8,132 nt of DNA from an uncultured Elusimicrobia bacterium (GCA_903874575.1 CAIQSZ010000071.1:1-8132); one strand, 5' to 3'. Positions 1 through 6,126 are shown, counted from the first letter of the stretch. Notes: a model not told the origin generated them from the sequence alone. A program made the numbers and translations.

Positions 1-2070
1 CGGGCCGACGGCGCGGACTTCCTGCTTCGGGAAGTAGTGTTTGAGTATCTCGCGCCAGCCTTTGCCCATCGCGGCCTGGCCGACCGCTCCGGCGCGTGAG
101 AAGCCGATTCCATGGCCGGTTCCCGCGCCCCAGACGAGCACGCGCGAGATATTTTTACCTTCATAGAGCGGCTGGAGCGTGAACAACGGCGAACGCAGGC
201 TTCCGGGCGACAGAAACCGCTGGATTTGATCGAAGCCGGTGAAAGTGACCGTCCCTTCGTCTCCGGTCACCTCGAGCGTCTTCACCCGCCCGGTGCCGGT
301 CCGGCCCGCGACGCGCAAGGTCCTGATGCGTCCGACGCGCTTCTTCTCCTGCGCGCGCGCGCGCAGGTCCTTCGCGTCCAAGAGCCTCACCCAGCGCGCG
401 GTCGCGGCGGTGCGCGCCGGGGCGGCCTCGCTGTAGAGCCCGTCCGGCGGCGGCTCGTGCGTGAAGCGCTCCAAATCGAGCGGCGTGTCCCACGCCGGAG
501 CCGGGCGCGGGCCGTCGTCGACGGAGACGAAGGACTCCATGTCCGGCTCTCCGCTGGCCTTGCCGTCCTCGGTCCGGCCGCCGCTGTCCTCATGTTGAGG
601 CGCGCGCGTGACGAGCCCGTTCTCCGATAGGGTCAGACCTTCGGTGGCTCGCACGCCTTCTCCGGCGTCGGACATTTCGCCGCTGACGCCGACGGTGGGT
701 TGGATCGACCGGTCGTCGAGCAGGTCGTAGCGCTCGAGCGTGGGGGCGCGGTGGCCCAGGGCCCAGAGCGCGGCGGTCCGTGAGACGACGGCCTGGGCCT
801 TGTAGGCCTCGGGCGGGGAGGCGGCGGGCAGGGCGAGCGAGACGACGCCGTACAGATACAATTCAAGCGGCGTTTCCGCGACCAGGCGGAAGCCCCACGG
901 GTTGGGGACGATCTCGACGGAGCCGCGCATTTCGCGGTCGCCCAGGTCTACGCCCGCCAAGTCGGCGACCTTGGCGCTCTTGATCAGCACCGAGCCGCGC
1001 GGCCGCTGCGGCACGAAGGCGAACGGCTGCTTGGAGACGAAGAGGAGATTTCGCGCGGCGTCGCGGACTTCGACGACGTTGGTATCGGCGCGGAATTCGA
1101 TTTCCCACTGGTCGAAGGCGTTGCCGTTGTCTCGGAGCGCGCCGTACGCGGCCGAGGTGACTTTGAACGGCGCGTTCGCCATCAGGTAGACGCGGGTCAT
1201 CGTCGCGGGCTTGCTGTCGGGGCCGCCGTAGAGGCCGACGCGCACCGTGCGCGAGGAATGCGGCAGGGGCGGCTCCTCGGCATTGGCGTCCAGAAGCGGG
1301 CGCGCGATGCGGCGCACTCCGGAGGATTCGTCCGGGTCGCCTTTTAGGAAACGGACGTTGCGTTTGAGGGCGCGCAAAGCCTCGGCGTCCGTAGGGTCGA
1401 ACCATAGTTCGCGTCGGGCGGCCAGCCAGGCCCCGCGGTTGTCCCCCACGCGGTCTTGGAAGCGCACCAGAGCACGGAGGGCCTCGCGGTCGTAAGGATC
1501 GACGTCGAGGGCTTGGCGCAGGTACCCGAGCGCGGCGGGCTGGTCTCCGATGGCCGCGGAGGCTTCGGCCATGACTTGGGCGGCGGCGGCGACGGAGTAC
1601 GGTCCGGCGATGCCGGCGCGCCTCAGCGGTTCGAGGGCGGACTTGGGTTTGGCGTCGAATACGGCCGTCAGTCCTAGGCCAAAGTTCGCTTCGCCCTGCG
1701 TTTCCGTCGTGGATGAACGGTCGATCGCTTTTCCGAATGATTCCTTGGACTCTCGGATGCGGCCGAGGGCGAGCGACGCCCATCCGCGCTGGTTCCAGGT
1801 CATCCCATCCGCGCCGTCGGCGATGGACGCCTTGATCCAGAGCGGCAGGGCGGCTTCGGGCCGGCCCGCGTCCCGCTCGGCGAGAGCTTCGTTGGCTTCC
1901 GGGTGCGGGCCGGTGATGCCGAGTTCGCCCAGGTAGCGCCAGCCGCTCGCCGCGTCCTCGTGGCGCCCTTGAAGGAACGCCCCGTAGGAGTCCCGGATCA
2001 CCTGCGTAGCGTCGGTCGCCAGAGCCGGAGCGGCGAGGAGAAGCAGTCCGACGTGGAATCGGGCGCTCAT
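1..2070 (-). CDS. Secreted TPR-SpoIID domain protein, 3' end cut by window
   Basis: The frame stays open for 690 codons and leaves the window at its left edge, so the C-terminus is missing, probably by few residues. Residues 1-18 look like a signal peptide (hydrophobic LLLLAAPALA, then TDATQ), so the product should act outside the cytoplasm. Residues about 30-250 are helical Ala/Leu-rich repeats typical of TPRs, a protein-interaction module. From about 274 the SpoIID/LytB domain begins: RTVRVGLYGG, then PLELYLYGVV (401-410), EAYKAQAVVSRT (421-432), SGGRTE (496-501), an SGRV-like strand region, and GHGIGFSRAGAVGQAAMGKG with REILKHYFP near the end. Bacillus SpoIID is a lytic transglycosylase acting on denuded peptidoglycan glycan strands. 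Here the family SEMP motif reads LALP, so the catalytic Glu is Ala413, and the HCQ-type segment before the SGG motif is also changed (RSIQPTV). A glycan-binding or scaffolding role is possible. It does not imply sporulation, since SpoIID domains occur widely outside Firmicutes. The ATG overlaps the upstream stop (ATGA), implying coupled translation. Confidence 0.9.
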   Translation of the reverse strand, partial: MSARFHVGLLLLAAPALATDATQVIRDSYGAFLQGRHEDAASGWRYLGELGITGPHPEANEALAERDAGRPEAALPLWIKASIADGADGMTWNQRGWASLALGRIRESKESFGKAIDRSSTTETQGEANFGLGLTAVFDAKPKSALEPLRRAGIAGPYSVAAAAQVMAEASAAIGDQPAALGYLRQALDVDPYDREALRALVRFQDRVGDNRGAWLAARRELWFDPTDAEALRALKRNVRFLKGDPDESSGVRRIARPLLDANAEEPPLPHSSRTVRVGLYGGPDSKPATMTRVYLMANAPFKVTSAAYGALRDNGNAFDQWEIEFRADTNVVEVRDAARNLLFVSKQPFAFVPQRPRGSVLIKSAKVADLAGVDLGDREMRGSVEIVPNPWGFRLVAETPLELYLYGVVSLALPAASPPEAYKAQAVVSRTAALWALGHRAPTLERYDLLDDRSIQPTVGVSGEMSDAGEGVRATEGLTLSENGLVTRAPQHEDSGGRTEDGKASGEPDMESFVSVDDGPRPAPAWDTPLDLERFTHEPPPDGLYSEAAPARTAATARWVRLLDAKDLRARAQEKKRVGRIRTLRVAGRTGTGRVKTLEVTGDEGTVTFTGFDQIQRFLSPGSLRSPLFTLQPLYEGKNISRVLVWGAGTGHGIGFSRAGAVGQAAMGKGWREILKHYFPKQEVRAVGP

Positions 2071-2549
2071 CGCGTCTTTTTCGCCTTTCTGGCGGACGCG
2101 CGTTTGGCGCGGGACCTCGGCGTCGCGGGGCCGTCGGACGGGTCCTCGTCGACCGCCGCCGGACGGAAGGACTCCTTTTCCTGCGGGATGACGAGACGAA
2201 GCCTGTTCAGGCGCTCGACGGCCGCCGGGCGGTAAGCGGGGACGTCGAGCGCGAGCGCTTTGTCGGCGATCGGCTGAAGGCGGGCCACATCGAAGCCTTT
2301 GGCCCGCGCGACGGCGATCTCGGCGCTGACGGCCTTGTGCAGGGCGCGCAGCTTTCGAGACTCGACCTTATCGAGTTCGGCGGAAATATCCGCGGAAAGC
2401 GTCGAGCGTCCATCGGCGCCGGAGTCGACGCGCGCGCTCCACCATCGCCGCGGGACCCCTTGATAACGGTCGGCAAGGACGACGGAGGCCAAGACGATCC
2501 CGGCTACGGCGAACGAGCGCGCATTGAGGAAGCGAAGGATCGTCTCCAT
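2067..2549 (-). CDS. Small membrane-anchored helical protein with basic tail, unknown function
   Basis: 160 residues; I do not recognise a family. An N-terminal hydrophobic segment at about residues 12-26 (SFAVAGIVLASVVLA), after a single Arg-containing helix, is an uncleaved anchor or a signal sequence. It is followed by RYQGVPRRWW, then a charged helical region (about 50-125) rich in Ala, Leu, Lys and Glu, and a Lys/Arg/Ala-rich end (145-160). It sits 6 bases after the 179-residue gene and its stop overlaps the start of the TPR-SpoIID gene, so it is the third gene of the operon. Position and anchor suggest a partner of the secreted SpoIID protein at the membrane; this is inference. A GAAGG lies about 11 bases before the ATG, a poor distance for a ribosome binding site, so translation may depend on coupling. 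Confidence 0.8.
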   Translation of the reverse strand: METILRFLNARSFAVAGIVLASVVLADRYQGVPRRWWSARVDSGADGRSTLSADISAELDKVESRKLRALHKAVSAEIAVARAKGFDVARLQPIADKALALDVPAYRPAAVERLNRLRLVIPQEKESFRPAAVDEDPSDGPATPRSRAKRASARKAKKTR

Positions 2550-2555
2550 GCGGCG

Positions 2556-3095
2556 TCACGCCTTCGAAGGATCGCCGGTCGGGGGCGTTTCGGCGGGGGC
2601 GGCGTCGTCGACGGCCGTGGCCGCGACGATCTTGCTGGCGACCGTGGGCATGCCCTGTCCGCGCATGACCATTTCCTCGACCTCCTGGGCGAGATACCAT
2701 GCCTCGATCTTCATGTCGGCGGCGCGGATGTGCTGGTGCGCGAGCAAGGACATGTCGTGCAGGGCGCGCAGCGTCTGGGACAGGCGCATGGACAGCCGCA
2801 TTACGTTTTGCGCGAACTTGGCGGCGCGTGCGTCGCGCACCGCCGTGCGTTCGATGGCGCCAAGGACTACGGGGATGCCGGAAATTTCGGTGCTGAACGC
2901 CCGGACCTCGCGACGGTAGCGTTGGAGGTCGTAGCCGTACATGGTGTCGCTACTGGTCATGTGGTTCTTGGCCGCGGCGGCGATGCGCTGCGCGCGGAAC
3001 AGCAGGTCTTCCAACTTCGCCTTCATCGTATTGAGCTTGTCGCATGTGATCGACAAGGTGCCTTCCATCTGCTTCAGCCCGGCGATTGTTTCCAT
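2556..3095 (-). CDS. 179-residue helical protein of unknown function
   Basis: The protein starts METIAGLKQMEG and is almost wholly helical, with heptad-like spacing of Leu, Met and Ala through residues 1-145 and a disordered Pro/Ala/Asp tail (about 162-179). There is no signal peptide or membrane span, so it is predicted to be cytosolic. The Met/Arg/Gln-rich helices (AAKFAQNVMRLSMRLSQ around 91-107) resemble a helical bundle, but I recognise no named family. The start at 3095 is chosen because TAAGGA lies 5 bases upstream and the preceding gene ends one base before it. A longer in-frame start at 3305 would lie inside the upstream gene and adds Arg/Pro-rich sequence that looks like a frame shadow. 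As second gene of the operon it could bind the coiled coil of the 581-residue protein; this is a guess. Confidence 0.8.
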   Translation of the reverse strand: METIAGLKQMEGTLSITCDKLNTMKAKLEDLLFRAQRIAAAAKNHMTSSDTMYGYDLQRYRREVRAFSTEISGIPVVLGAIERTAVRDARAAKFAQNVMRLSMRLSQTLRALHDMSLLAHQHIRAADMKIEAWYLAQEVEEMVMRGQGMPTVASKIVAATAVDDAAPAETPPTGDPSKA

Positions 3096-3096
3096 T

Positions 3097-4842
3097 TCAT
3101 TCCTTAAGAAGATCGTCGAGGAGCGCTTCGTCGGCGGCTTTACCGCTGGCTTTTCCGCCCGTCGGGGTTTTCTTCGTTGAAGTCTTGGCCGCGCGTTTGG
3201 CGGCCGCCGGTTTGGCGGCCGCAGCCGCGGGCAAGGCCGGTCCTGCATTTTCGCCCGAGGCGTCGCCGCCGAGCAAGGAATCGAGGCTCTCCTCGGGTTT
3301 TGCAACCGAGGCGGGCTTCGTCTTGGCGGGAGACTTGGGCTTGACTTTCACGGGCTTGTTCCTAGGAGGGGCGGGGGGCGGACTCGCCTTGCCTGCCAGC
3401 ACCGCTTTTGCGGCCGTGTTGCGTCCGGTAACGCTATTTGCCGAGGGGTCGACTTCGAATTCGTAGGCGACCGTCGGCGAGCCGGGCGCGCCGTGCGCGA
3501 AATAATTCACGACCGCGTGTCCGTTCGGCATGGGCTCGGCCATCCAAGGCGGCAGGTTGCCCTTGGGAGGAGACAGGCTCTCAAGGGCCGATCCCAGCGT
3601 TCGGCCGTCGGGGAGCGCGAATCCTTTCGCGGCCTCGATCGCGGATTGGCGCGGATCGGATGGGCTGGGCGCGGCGCCCGCCGGCTCCCCCGGTGTTCCG
3701 GACGAGACCGAGCCTGACGCGGGAGTCTGCAGGGGCGTGCTGTCGGTCATGTCCGAGGGCCCGGATGGAGTTTTGGCCGGGGCCTTGAGAAAACGCGGAG
3801 CCAGTACGGCGACCGCGGCCAGCGCGACAAGCCCGGCGAACGCGCCGAACAAGAGCGCCGTCTTCTTCTTAGGCGCCGGCGCGGCGTCGACGTTCGGCGC
3901 GGCCGCCGCAGAGGCGTCTGGGGGCGCGTCGAACATAGGCGTCGCGGCCTCGTAGCCGGAATGGGCCATCGTGAAAACCGGCGCGGTGCTCGGGGCCATA
4001 GACCCGAAGGTCGCTTGAGGCTCGGGAGGCAGGGAGCCGTCGACGTGAGGGGTCTGCGTTGCGGCAGAGGGCAACGGTGCGATGTCGGGAAACTCCGCCG
4101 GTCCCGCCTCGAAAGACGTCAGAGGCGCGGGCTCGCCGGGCGGCGGCGCCATGGTCGGCATCGGTGCCAGCGGCGCGGGAGGGAGCGCCCCGGCCTGCGC
4201 GACCGGGCGTCCGCGCATTTCAGTCTTCAGCGTCTCGATCTCTTTCGTCAGCGCGCCGAGCGCGGCGCCCTGTGTTTCGACGTCGTTCTCCACGTGCCGC
4301 TCGGCTTCCAAGGCCCTCTCCACCGTCTCGCTTAGGCGGCCGACGTCCGCCAGCCGGCTCTCGAGTTCGGCGATCTTCCGTTTGAAATCCTCATTCTCTT
4401 TCTGAAGGGAGTCGGCCTGTTGCTGCGTGGCCGAGGATTTCTCCTTCATCCCGGACGTCTCTTGCTCCTTGTTCGAAAGTTCCTGCCGTAGCGCGGCCAG
4501 TTCCCCGTCTTTGGCGCGCAGTCCTCCCTGCAGTTGGATCACGGCCTCTTCGAGCGTCGTCATCTTTTCTTTCAGGGTGCCGAGCACGGCGAGGTCGCGC
4601 AAGGTCGGCTCGGGGGGCAGGCCCGCGAGCGTCGCCGCGCCGCCATGCCCGGCCTGGTTCGCGCGCACGAGCGAGACGGATAGATCCGGCACCATTCCGG
4701 CCCTCTGCCAATCACCCATGCTGGTGCCGCGCCGCCCCTCAGGGCACACGAGGCTCTCCGCGGTGAACGTTCCGCTCTTGCCGAGTTCCTCCGGCTCGTA
4801 CGGTCCCAACACCTGGTTGCTCTGGAATATCCAATATTTCAT
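3097..4842 (-). CDS. GYF_2-like / coiled-coil / single-TM protein with Lys-Ala-rich tail
   Basis: 581 residues, modular. Residues 1-55 fit a GYF_2-type (DUF4339-like) domain: KYWIFQSNQVLGPYEPEEL, then ESLVCPEG and DWQRAGMVPDL. Residues about 85-212 form a long charged coiled coil. Residues 213-325 are a Pro/Ala-rich linker. KKK at 325-327 precedes one membrane span at about 328-348, so by the positive-inside rule the N-terminal half is cytoplasmic and the rest outside. Residues about 398-485 form a compact domain (IEAAKGFALPDGRTLGSAL, PPWMAEPMPN, VAYEFEVD, VTGRN) that I do not recognise. The tail is histone-H1-like (Lys/Ala/Pro), with two acidic-leucine peptides, EESLDSLLGGD (517-527) and DEALLDDLLKE (571-581). 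First gene of the operon. It has no Shine-Dalgarno but a TATAAT 9 bases before the ATG. The plan is that of a trans-envelope scaffold; no enzymatic motif is visible. The gene call is secure, the role unknown. Confidence 0.9.
   Translation of the reverse strand: MKYWIFQSNQVLGPYEPEELGKSGTFTAESLVCPEGRRGTSMGDWQRAGMVPDLSVSLVRANQAGHGGAATLAGLPPEPTLRDLAVLGTLKEKMTTLEEAVIQLQGGLRAKDGELAALRQELSNKEQETSGMKEKSSATQQQADSLQKENEDFKRKIAELESRLADVGRLSETVERALEAERHVENDVETQGAALGALTKEIETLKTEMRGRPVAQAGALPPAPLAPMPTMAPPPGEPAPLTSFEAGPAEFPDIAPLPSAATQTPHVDGSLPPEPQATFGSMAPSTAPVFTMAHSGYEAATPMFDAPPDASAAAAPNVDAAPAPKKKTALLFGAFAGLVALAAVAVLAPRFLKAPAKTPSGPSDMTDSTPLQTPASGSVSSGTPGEPAGAAPSPSDPRQSAIEAAKGFALPDGRTLGSALESLSPPKGNLPPWMAEPMPNGHAVVNYFAHGAPGSPTVAYEFEVDPSANSVTGRNTAAKAVLAGKASPPPAPPRNKPVKVKPKSPAKTKPASVAKPEESLDSLLGGDASGENAGPALPAAAAAKPAAAKRAAKTSTKKTPTGGKASGKAADEALLDDLLKE
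3101..3106 (-). promoter_or_regulatory. Shine-Dalgarno of the 179-residue gene
   Basis: TAAGGA lies inside the last codons of the upstream gene, 5 bases before ATG at 3095. It fixes the start of the second operon gene. It contrasts with the first gene of the operon, which has no such sequence. Confidence 0.65.
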
Positions 4843-4851
4843 GGCATGTTG

Positions 4852-4857
4852 ATTATA
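4852..4857 (-). promoter_or_regulatory. -10 box (TATAAT) of the four-gene envelope operon
   Basis: A consensus TATAAT reads on the minus strand and ends 9 bases before ATG at 4842, so transcription should start only about 2-3 bases upstream of the start codon. At 17-base spacing the -35 position reads ATCGGC, which is weak; a good TTGGCA at 4886-4881 is too far (23 bases). No ribosome binding site precedes the gene, which fits a nearly leaderless mRNA. Confidence 0.6.
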
Positions 4858-4894
4858 TGGGAAAAAGAACGAAAGCCGATTGCCAAGATGTTAA

Positions 4895-4941
4895 GACGCG
4901 CCTTCCCAAGAGGAAGAATACCCCCTGCCCGCAGGCGCGTC
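4895..4941. other. Nested inverted repeat in the divergent intergenic region
   Basis: GACGCGCC (4895-4902) and GGCGCGTC (4934-4941) are perfect 8-base inverted arms. Between them lie two smaller hairpins that share one or two bases with the arms: CTTCC/GGAAG (4902-4906 with 4912-4916) and CCTGC/GCAGG (4924-4928 with 4931-4935). It lies between two divergent promoters and no T tract follows, so a terminator is unlikely. It could be an operator or a folded RNA; the sequence does not decide. Confidence 0.4.
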
Positions 4942-4969
4942 AAGGTCTGCGCCGGATTTCGTGTTCGAT

Positions 4970-4980
4970 TGCAAAGGCAA
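4970..4980 (+). repeat. 11-base motif TGCAAAGGCAA, copy 1 (before esterase promoter)
   Basis: The same 11 bases recur at 5990-6000. This copy ends 25 bases before the proposed -10 of the esterase gene, directly upstream of the -35 position. In this copy the extended ATTGC-AAAG-GCAAT is also a short inverted repeat. An 11-base match alone is expected by chance in 8 kb; the matching position relative to two promoters is what supports a binding site. Confidence 0.4.
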
Positions 4981-4982
4981 TA

Positions 4983-5011
4983 TTTCGCCGTCCTTCGGGA
5001 AGTGGTAGAGT
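4983..5011 (+). promoter_or_regulatory. Probable promoter of the esterase gene
   Basis: TAGAGT (5006-5011) is a TAnnnT-type -10 box ending 7 bases before ATG at 5019. The -35 position at 17-base spacing reads TTTCGC, which is weak. No Shine-Dalgarno lies between the -10 and the ATG, consistent with a leaderless transcript starting at or next to the A of ATG. Confidence 0.5.
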
Positions 5012-5018
5012 CCCGCGC

Positions 5019-5966
5019 ATGTCAAGTAAATCCGCCGTTCTCATATCGATGTTCCTGGTCGCCGCCGGTCGCTCCGTCGCCGTCTTCGCCGGGGAGCGGG
5101 ACGGCGTTTTCAAGTCCTATGAGTTGAAGTCCGACGGTTATCCCAGAACCTACGGCGTTTACGCTCCCGCCGGATTAAAGCTTTCCAAAAAGTATCCGCT
5201 CTTGGTCGTACTGCACGGGGGCGGCGGCAGCGGACGACAGATGCGGAGGATGACTCGCAACGGCTTCGAGTCATTGGCGGACCGAAACGGCGCCATAGTG
5301 GCTTATCCGGACGCCCTGGATAAACATTGGGACGACTACCGCGGCATCCGGCGGGCGCACGCAAACGACGTCGCGTTCATCGCGGCCATGCTGGACCGCT
5401 TGACCCGGACGTATCCCGTCGACGCCTCCAGAATTTACGCGACCGGCGTTTCGAACGGGGCCATGATGAGTTACGCTCTCGCCTGTCTCGCCGCCGATAA
5501 GTTCGCCGCGGTGGCGCCCGTGGCCGGCTCCATGCCGCGGAACCTGCTGCCGTCCTGCCGCCCTTCCCGTTCGGTTCCGATCCTCATCATAAACGGCACC
5601 GAGGACAGGCTGGTGCACTGGGAAGGAGGCGCCGTGACCGGCCCGTTCGGCGTTCGGAAATTCGGAGAGACGATAGCGGTGGCGGCAAGCCGCGACTTCT
5701 GGCTGAAGAACAACGCCTGCGACGCGTCGAAGAAAGAGTCGTCCACGAAAAACTCCGATCCTCGCGACGGCACGGTCTTGGTCAAGGAAATTTACGCTTC
5801 CTGCGCCGGAGGCGGGACCGTCGAATTTTTAAAAATCGAAGGCGGCGGCCACACTTGGCCGGGCGGGATGCAGAGCTATCGCAAGCAACTGGTCGGCGCG
5901 ACCTCCACCGAGTTGTCCGCCAACGACGAGATATGGGATTTTTTCATGGCTCATCGAAATCATTAG
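5019..5966 (+). CDS. Secreted alpha/beta-hydrolase, PHB depolymerase / feruloyl esterase (LpqC, CE1-like)
   Basis: 315 residues. Residues 1-25 form a signal peptide (VLISMFLVAA, ending VFAG), so the enzyme is exported. The mature part is a serine hydrolase of the COG3509 type: LLVVLHGGGGSG (61-72) supplies the oxyanion-hole loop, GVSNG (143-147) carries nucleophile Ser145, NGTEDRLVHW (192-201) carries the acid Asp196, and GGGHTWPGG (275-283) carries His278. Four cysteines after the signal (156, 180, 234, 262) could form disulfides, as expected of an exported protein. Relatives hydrolyse short polyhydroxyalkanoates or feruloyl and acetyl esters of plant polysaccharides; the substrate cannot be chosen from sequence. 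The frame continues upstream to an ATG at 4857, but that extension is Arg/Lys-rich, would bury the signal peptide and overlaps the promoter, so 5019 is preferred. It is monocistronic and divergent from the envelope operon; the next gene is tRNA-Lys with its own promoter. Confidence 0.9.
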   Translation: MSSKSAVLISMFLVAAGRSVAVFAGERDGVFKSYELKSDGYPRTYGVYAPAGLKLSKKYPLLVVLHGGGGSGRQMRRMTRNGFESLADRNGAIVAYPDALDKHWDDYRGIRRAHANDVAFIAAMLDRLTRTYPVDASRIYATGVSNGAMMSYALACLAADKFAAVAPVAGSMPRNLLPSCRPSRSVPILIINGTEDRLVHWEGGAVTGPFGVRKFGETIAVAASRDFWLKNNACDASKKESSTKNSDPRDGTVLVKEIYASCAGGGTVEFLKIEGGGHTWPGGMQSYRKQLVGATSTELSANDEIWDFFMAHRNH

Positions 5967-5989
5967 CCCCGCCGAGATTCGGGAGCAAC

Positions 5990-6000
5990 TGCAAAGGCAA
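5990..6000 (+). repeat. 11-base motif TGCAAAGGCAA, copy 2 (before tRNA-Lys promoter)
   Basis: Identical to 4970-4980. This copy ends one base before the -35 hexamer of the tRNA-Lys promoter and 24 bases before its -10, almost the same geometry as copy 1 (25 bases). Possible activator site or upstream promoter element. Confidence 0.4.
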
Positions 6001-6001
6001 C

Positions 6002-6030
6002 TTGCGCGCCTGCGGACTTTTTGGTATCAT
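6002..6030 (+). promoter_or_regulatory. Promoter of tRNA-Lys
   Basis: TTGCGC (6002-6007) and TATCAT (6025-6030) are separated by exactly 17 bases, a good sigma70-type match. The -10 ends only 6 bases before the first base of mature tRNA-Lys at 6037, so the predicted transcription start falls on or beside the mature 5' end. Confidence 0.65.
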
Positions 6031-6036
6031 GGCCGG

Positions 6037-6110
6037 GCACCATTAGCTCAACTGGTCAGAGCAGATCCCTCTTAAGGATAAGGTTCCCGGTTCGAGTCCG
6101 GGATGGTGCA
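6037..6110 (+). tRNA. tRNA-Lys (anticodon CUU)
   Basis: 74 bases fold as a full cloverleaf. The acceptor GCACCAT pairs with ATGGTGC (6103-6109), with discriminator A6110. The D arm is GCTC/GAGC with GG in the loop. The anticodon stem GATCC/GGATA encloses loop CTCTTAA, giving anticodon CTT, which reads AAG. The T arm is CCCGG-TTCGAGT-CCGGG. The outermost anticodon-stem pair is a G-A mismatch (positions 27-43). CCA is not encoded, so it must be added by a nucleotidyltransferase. It is followed 16 bases later by a terminator hairpin. Confidence 0.96.
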
Positions 6111-6126
6111 AGTTTTTTGGGCGCGC

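Noticed and set aside
348..367. 20-base perfect palindrome CCT-(GC)7-AGG, possible Z-DNA
   Set aside because: It lies inside the SpoIID coding frame and encodes Arg-Ala-Arg-Ala-Gln. Alternating GC runs are expected from codon bias in such DNA.
863..1783. 306-codon open frame on the minus strand
   Set aside because: It is Arg/Pro/Gly-rich and lies out of frame within the TPR-SpoIID gene, whose own frame shows signal peptide, TPR and SpoIID motifs.
1..2070. SpoIID as evidence for endospore formation
   Set aside because: SpoIID/LytB domains are common in non-sporulating bacteria. There are no other sporulation genes here, and the catalytic glutamate is absent.
2337..3107. 256-codon open frame on the plus strand
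   Set aside because: It is antisense to two operon genes, with composition typical of GC-rich shadow frames and no recognisable domain. The minus-strand genes are joined by tight junctions.
3196..3228. Direct repeats of TTTGGCGGCCGC
   Set aside because: They encode the Ala/Lys low-complexity tail of the 581-residue protein and are explained by that peptide repeat, not by a DNA element.
3096..3305. Extended start of the 179-residue gene at 3305
   Set aside because: The extension lies wholly inside the 3' end of the 581-residue gene in another frame and is Arg/Pro-rich shadow sequence. TAAGGA before 3095 supports the shorter form.
4857..5018. Longer in-frame start for the esterase at 4857
   Set aside because: The added 54 residues are Arg/Lys/Pro-rich without any fold, would hide the signal peptide and overlap the promoter, inverted repeat and repeated motif. 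The ATG at 5019 gives a proper signal peptide.
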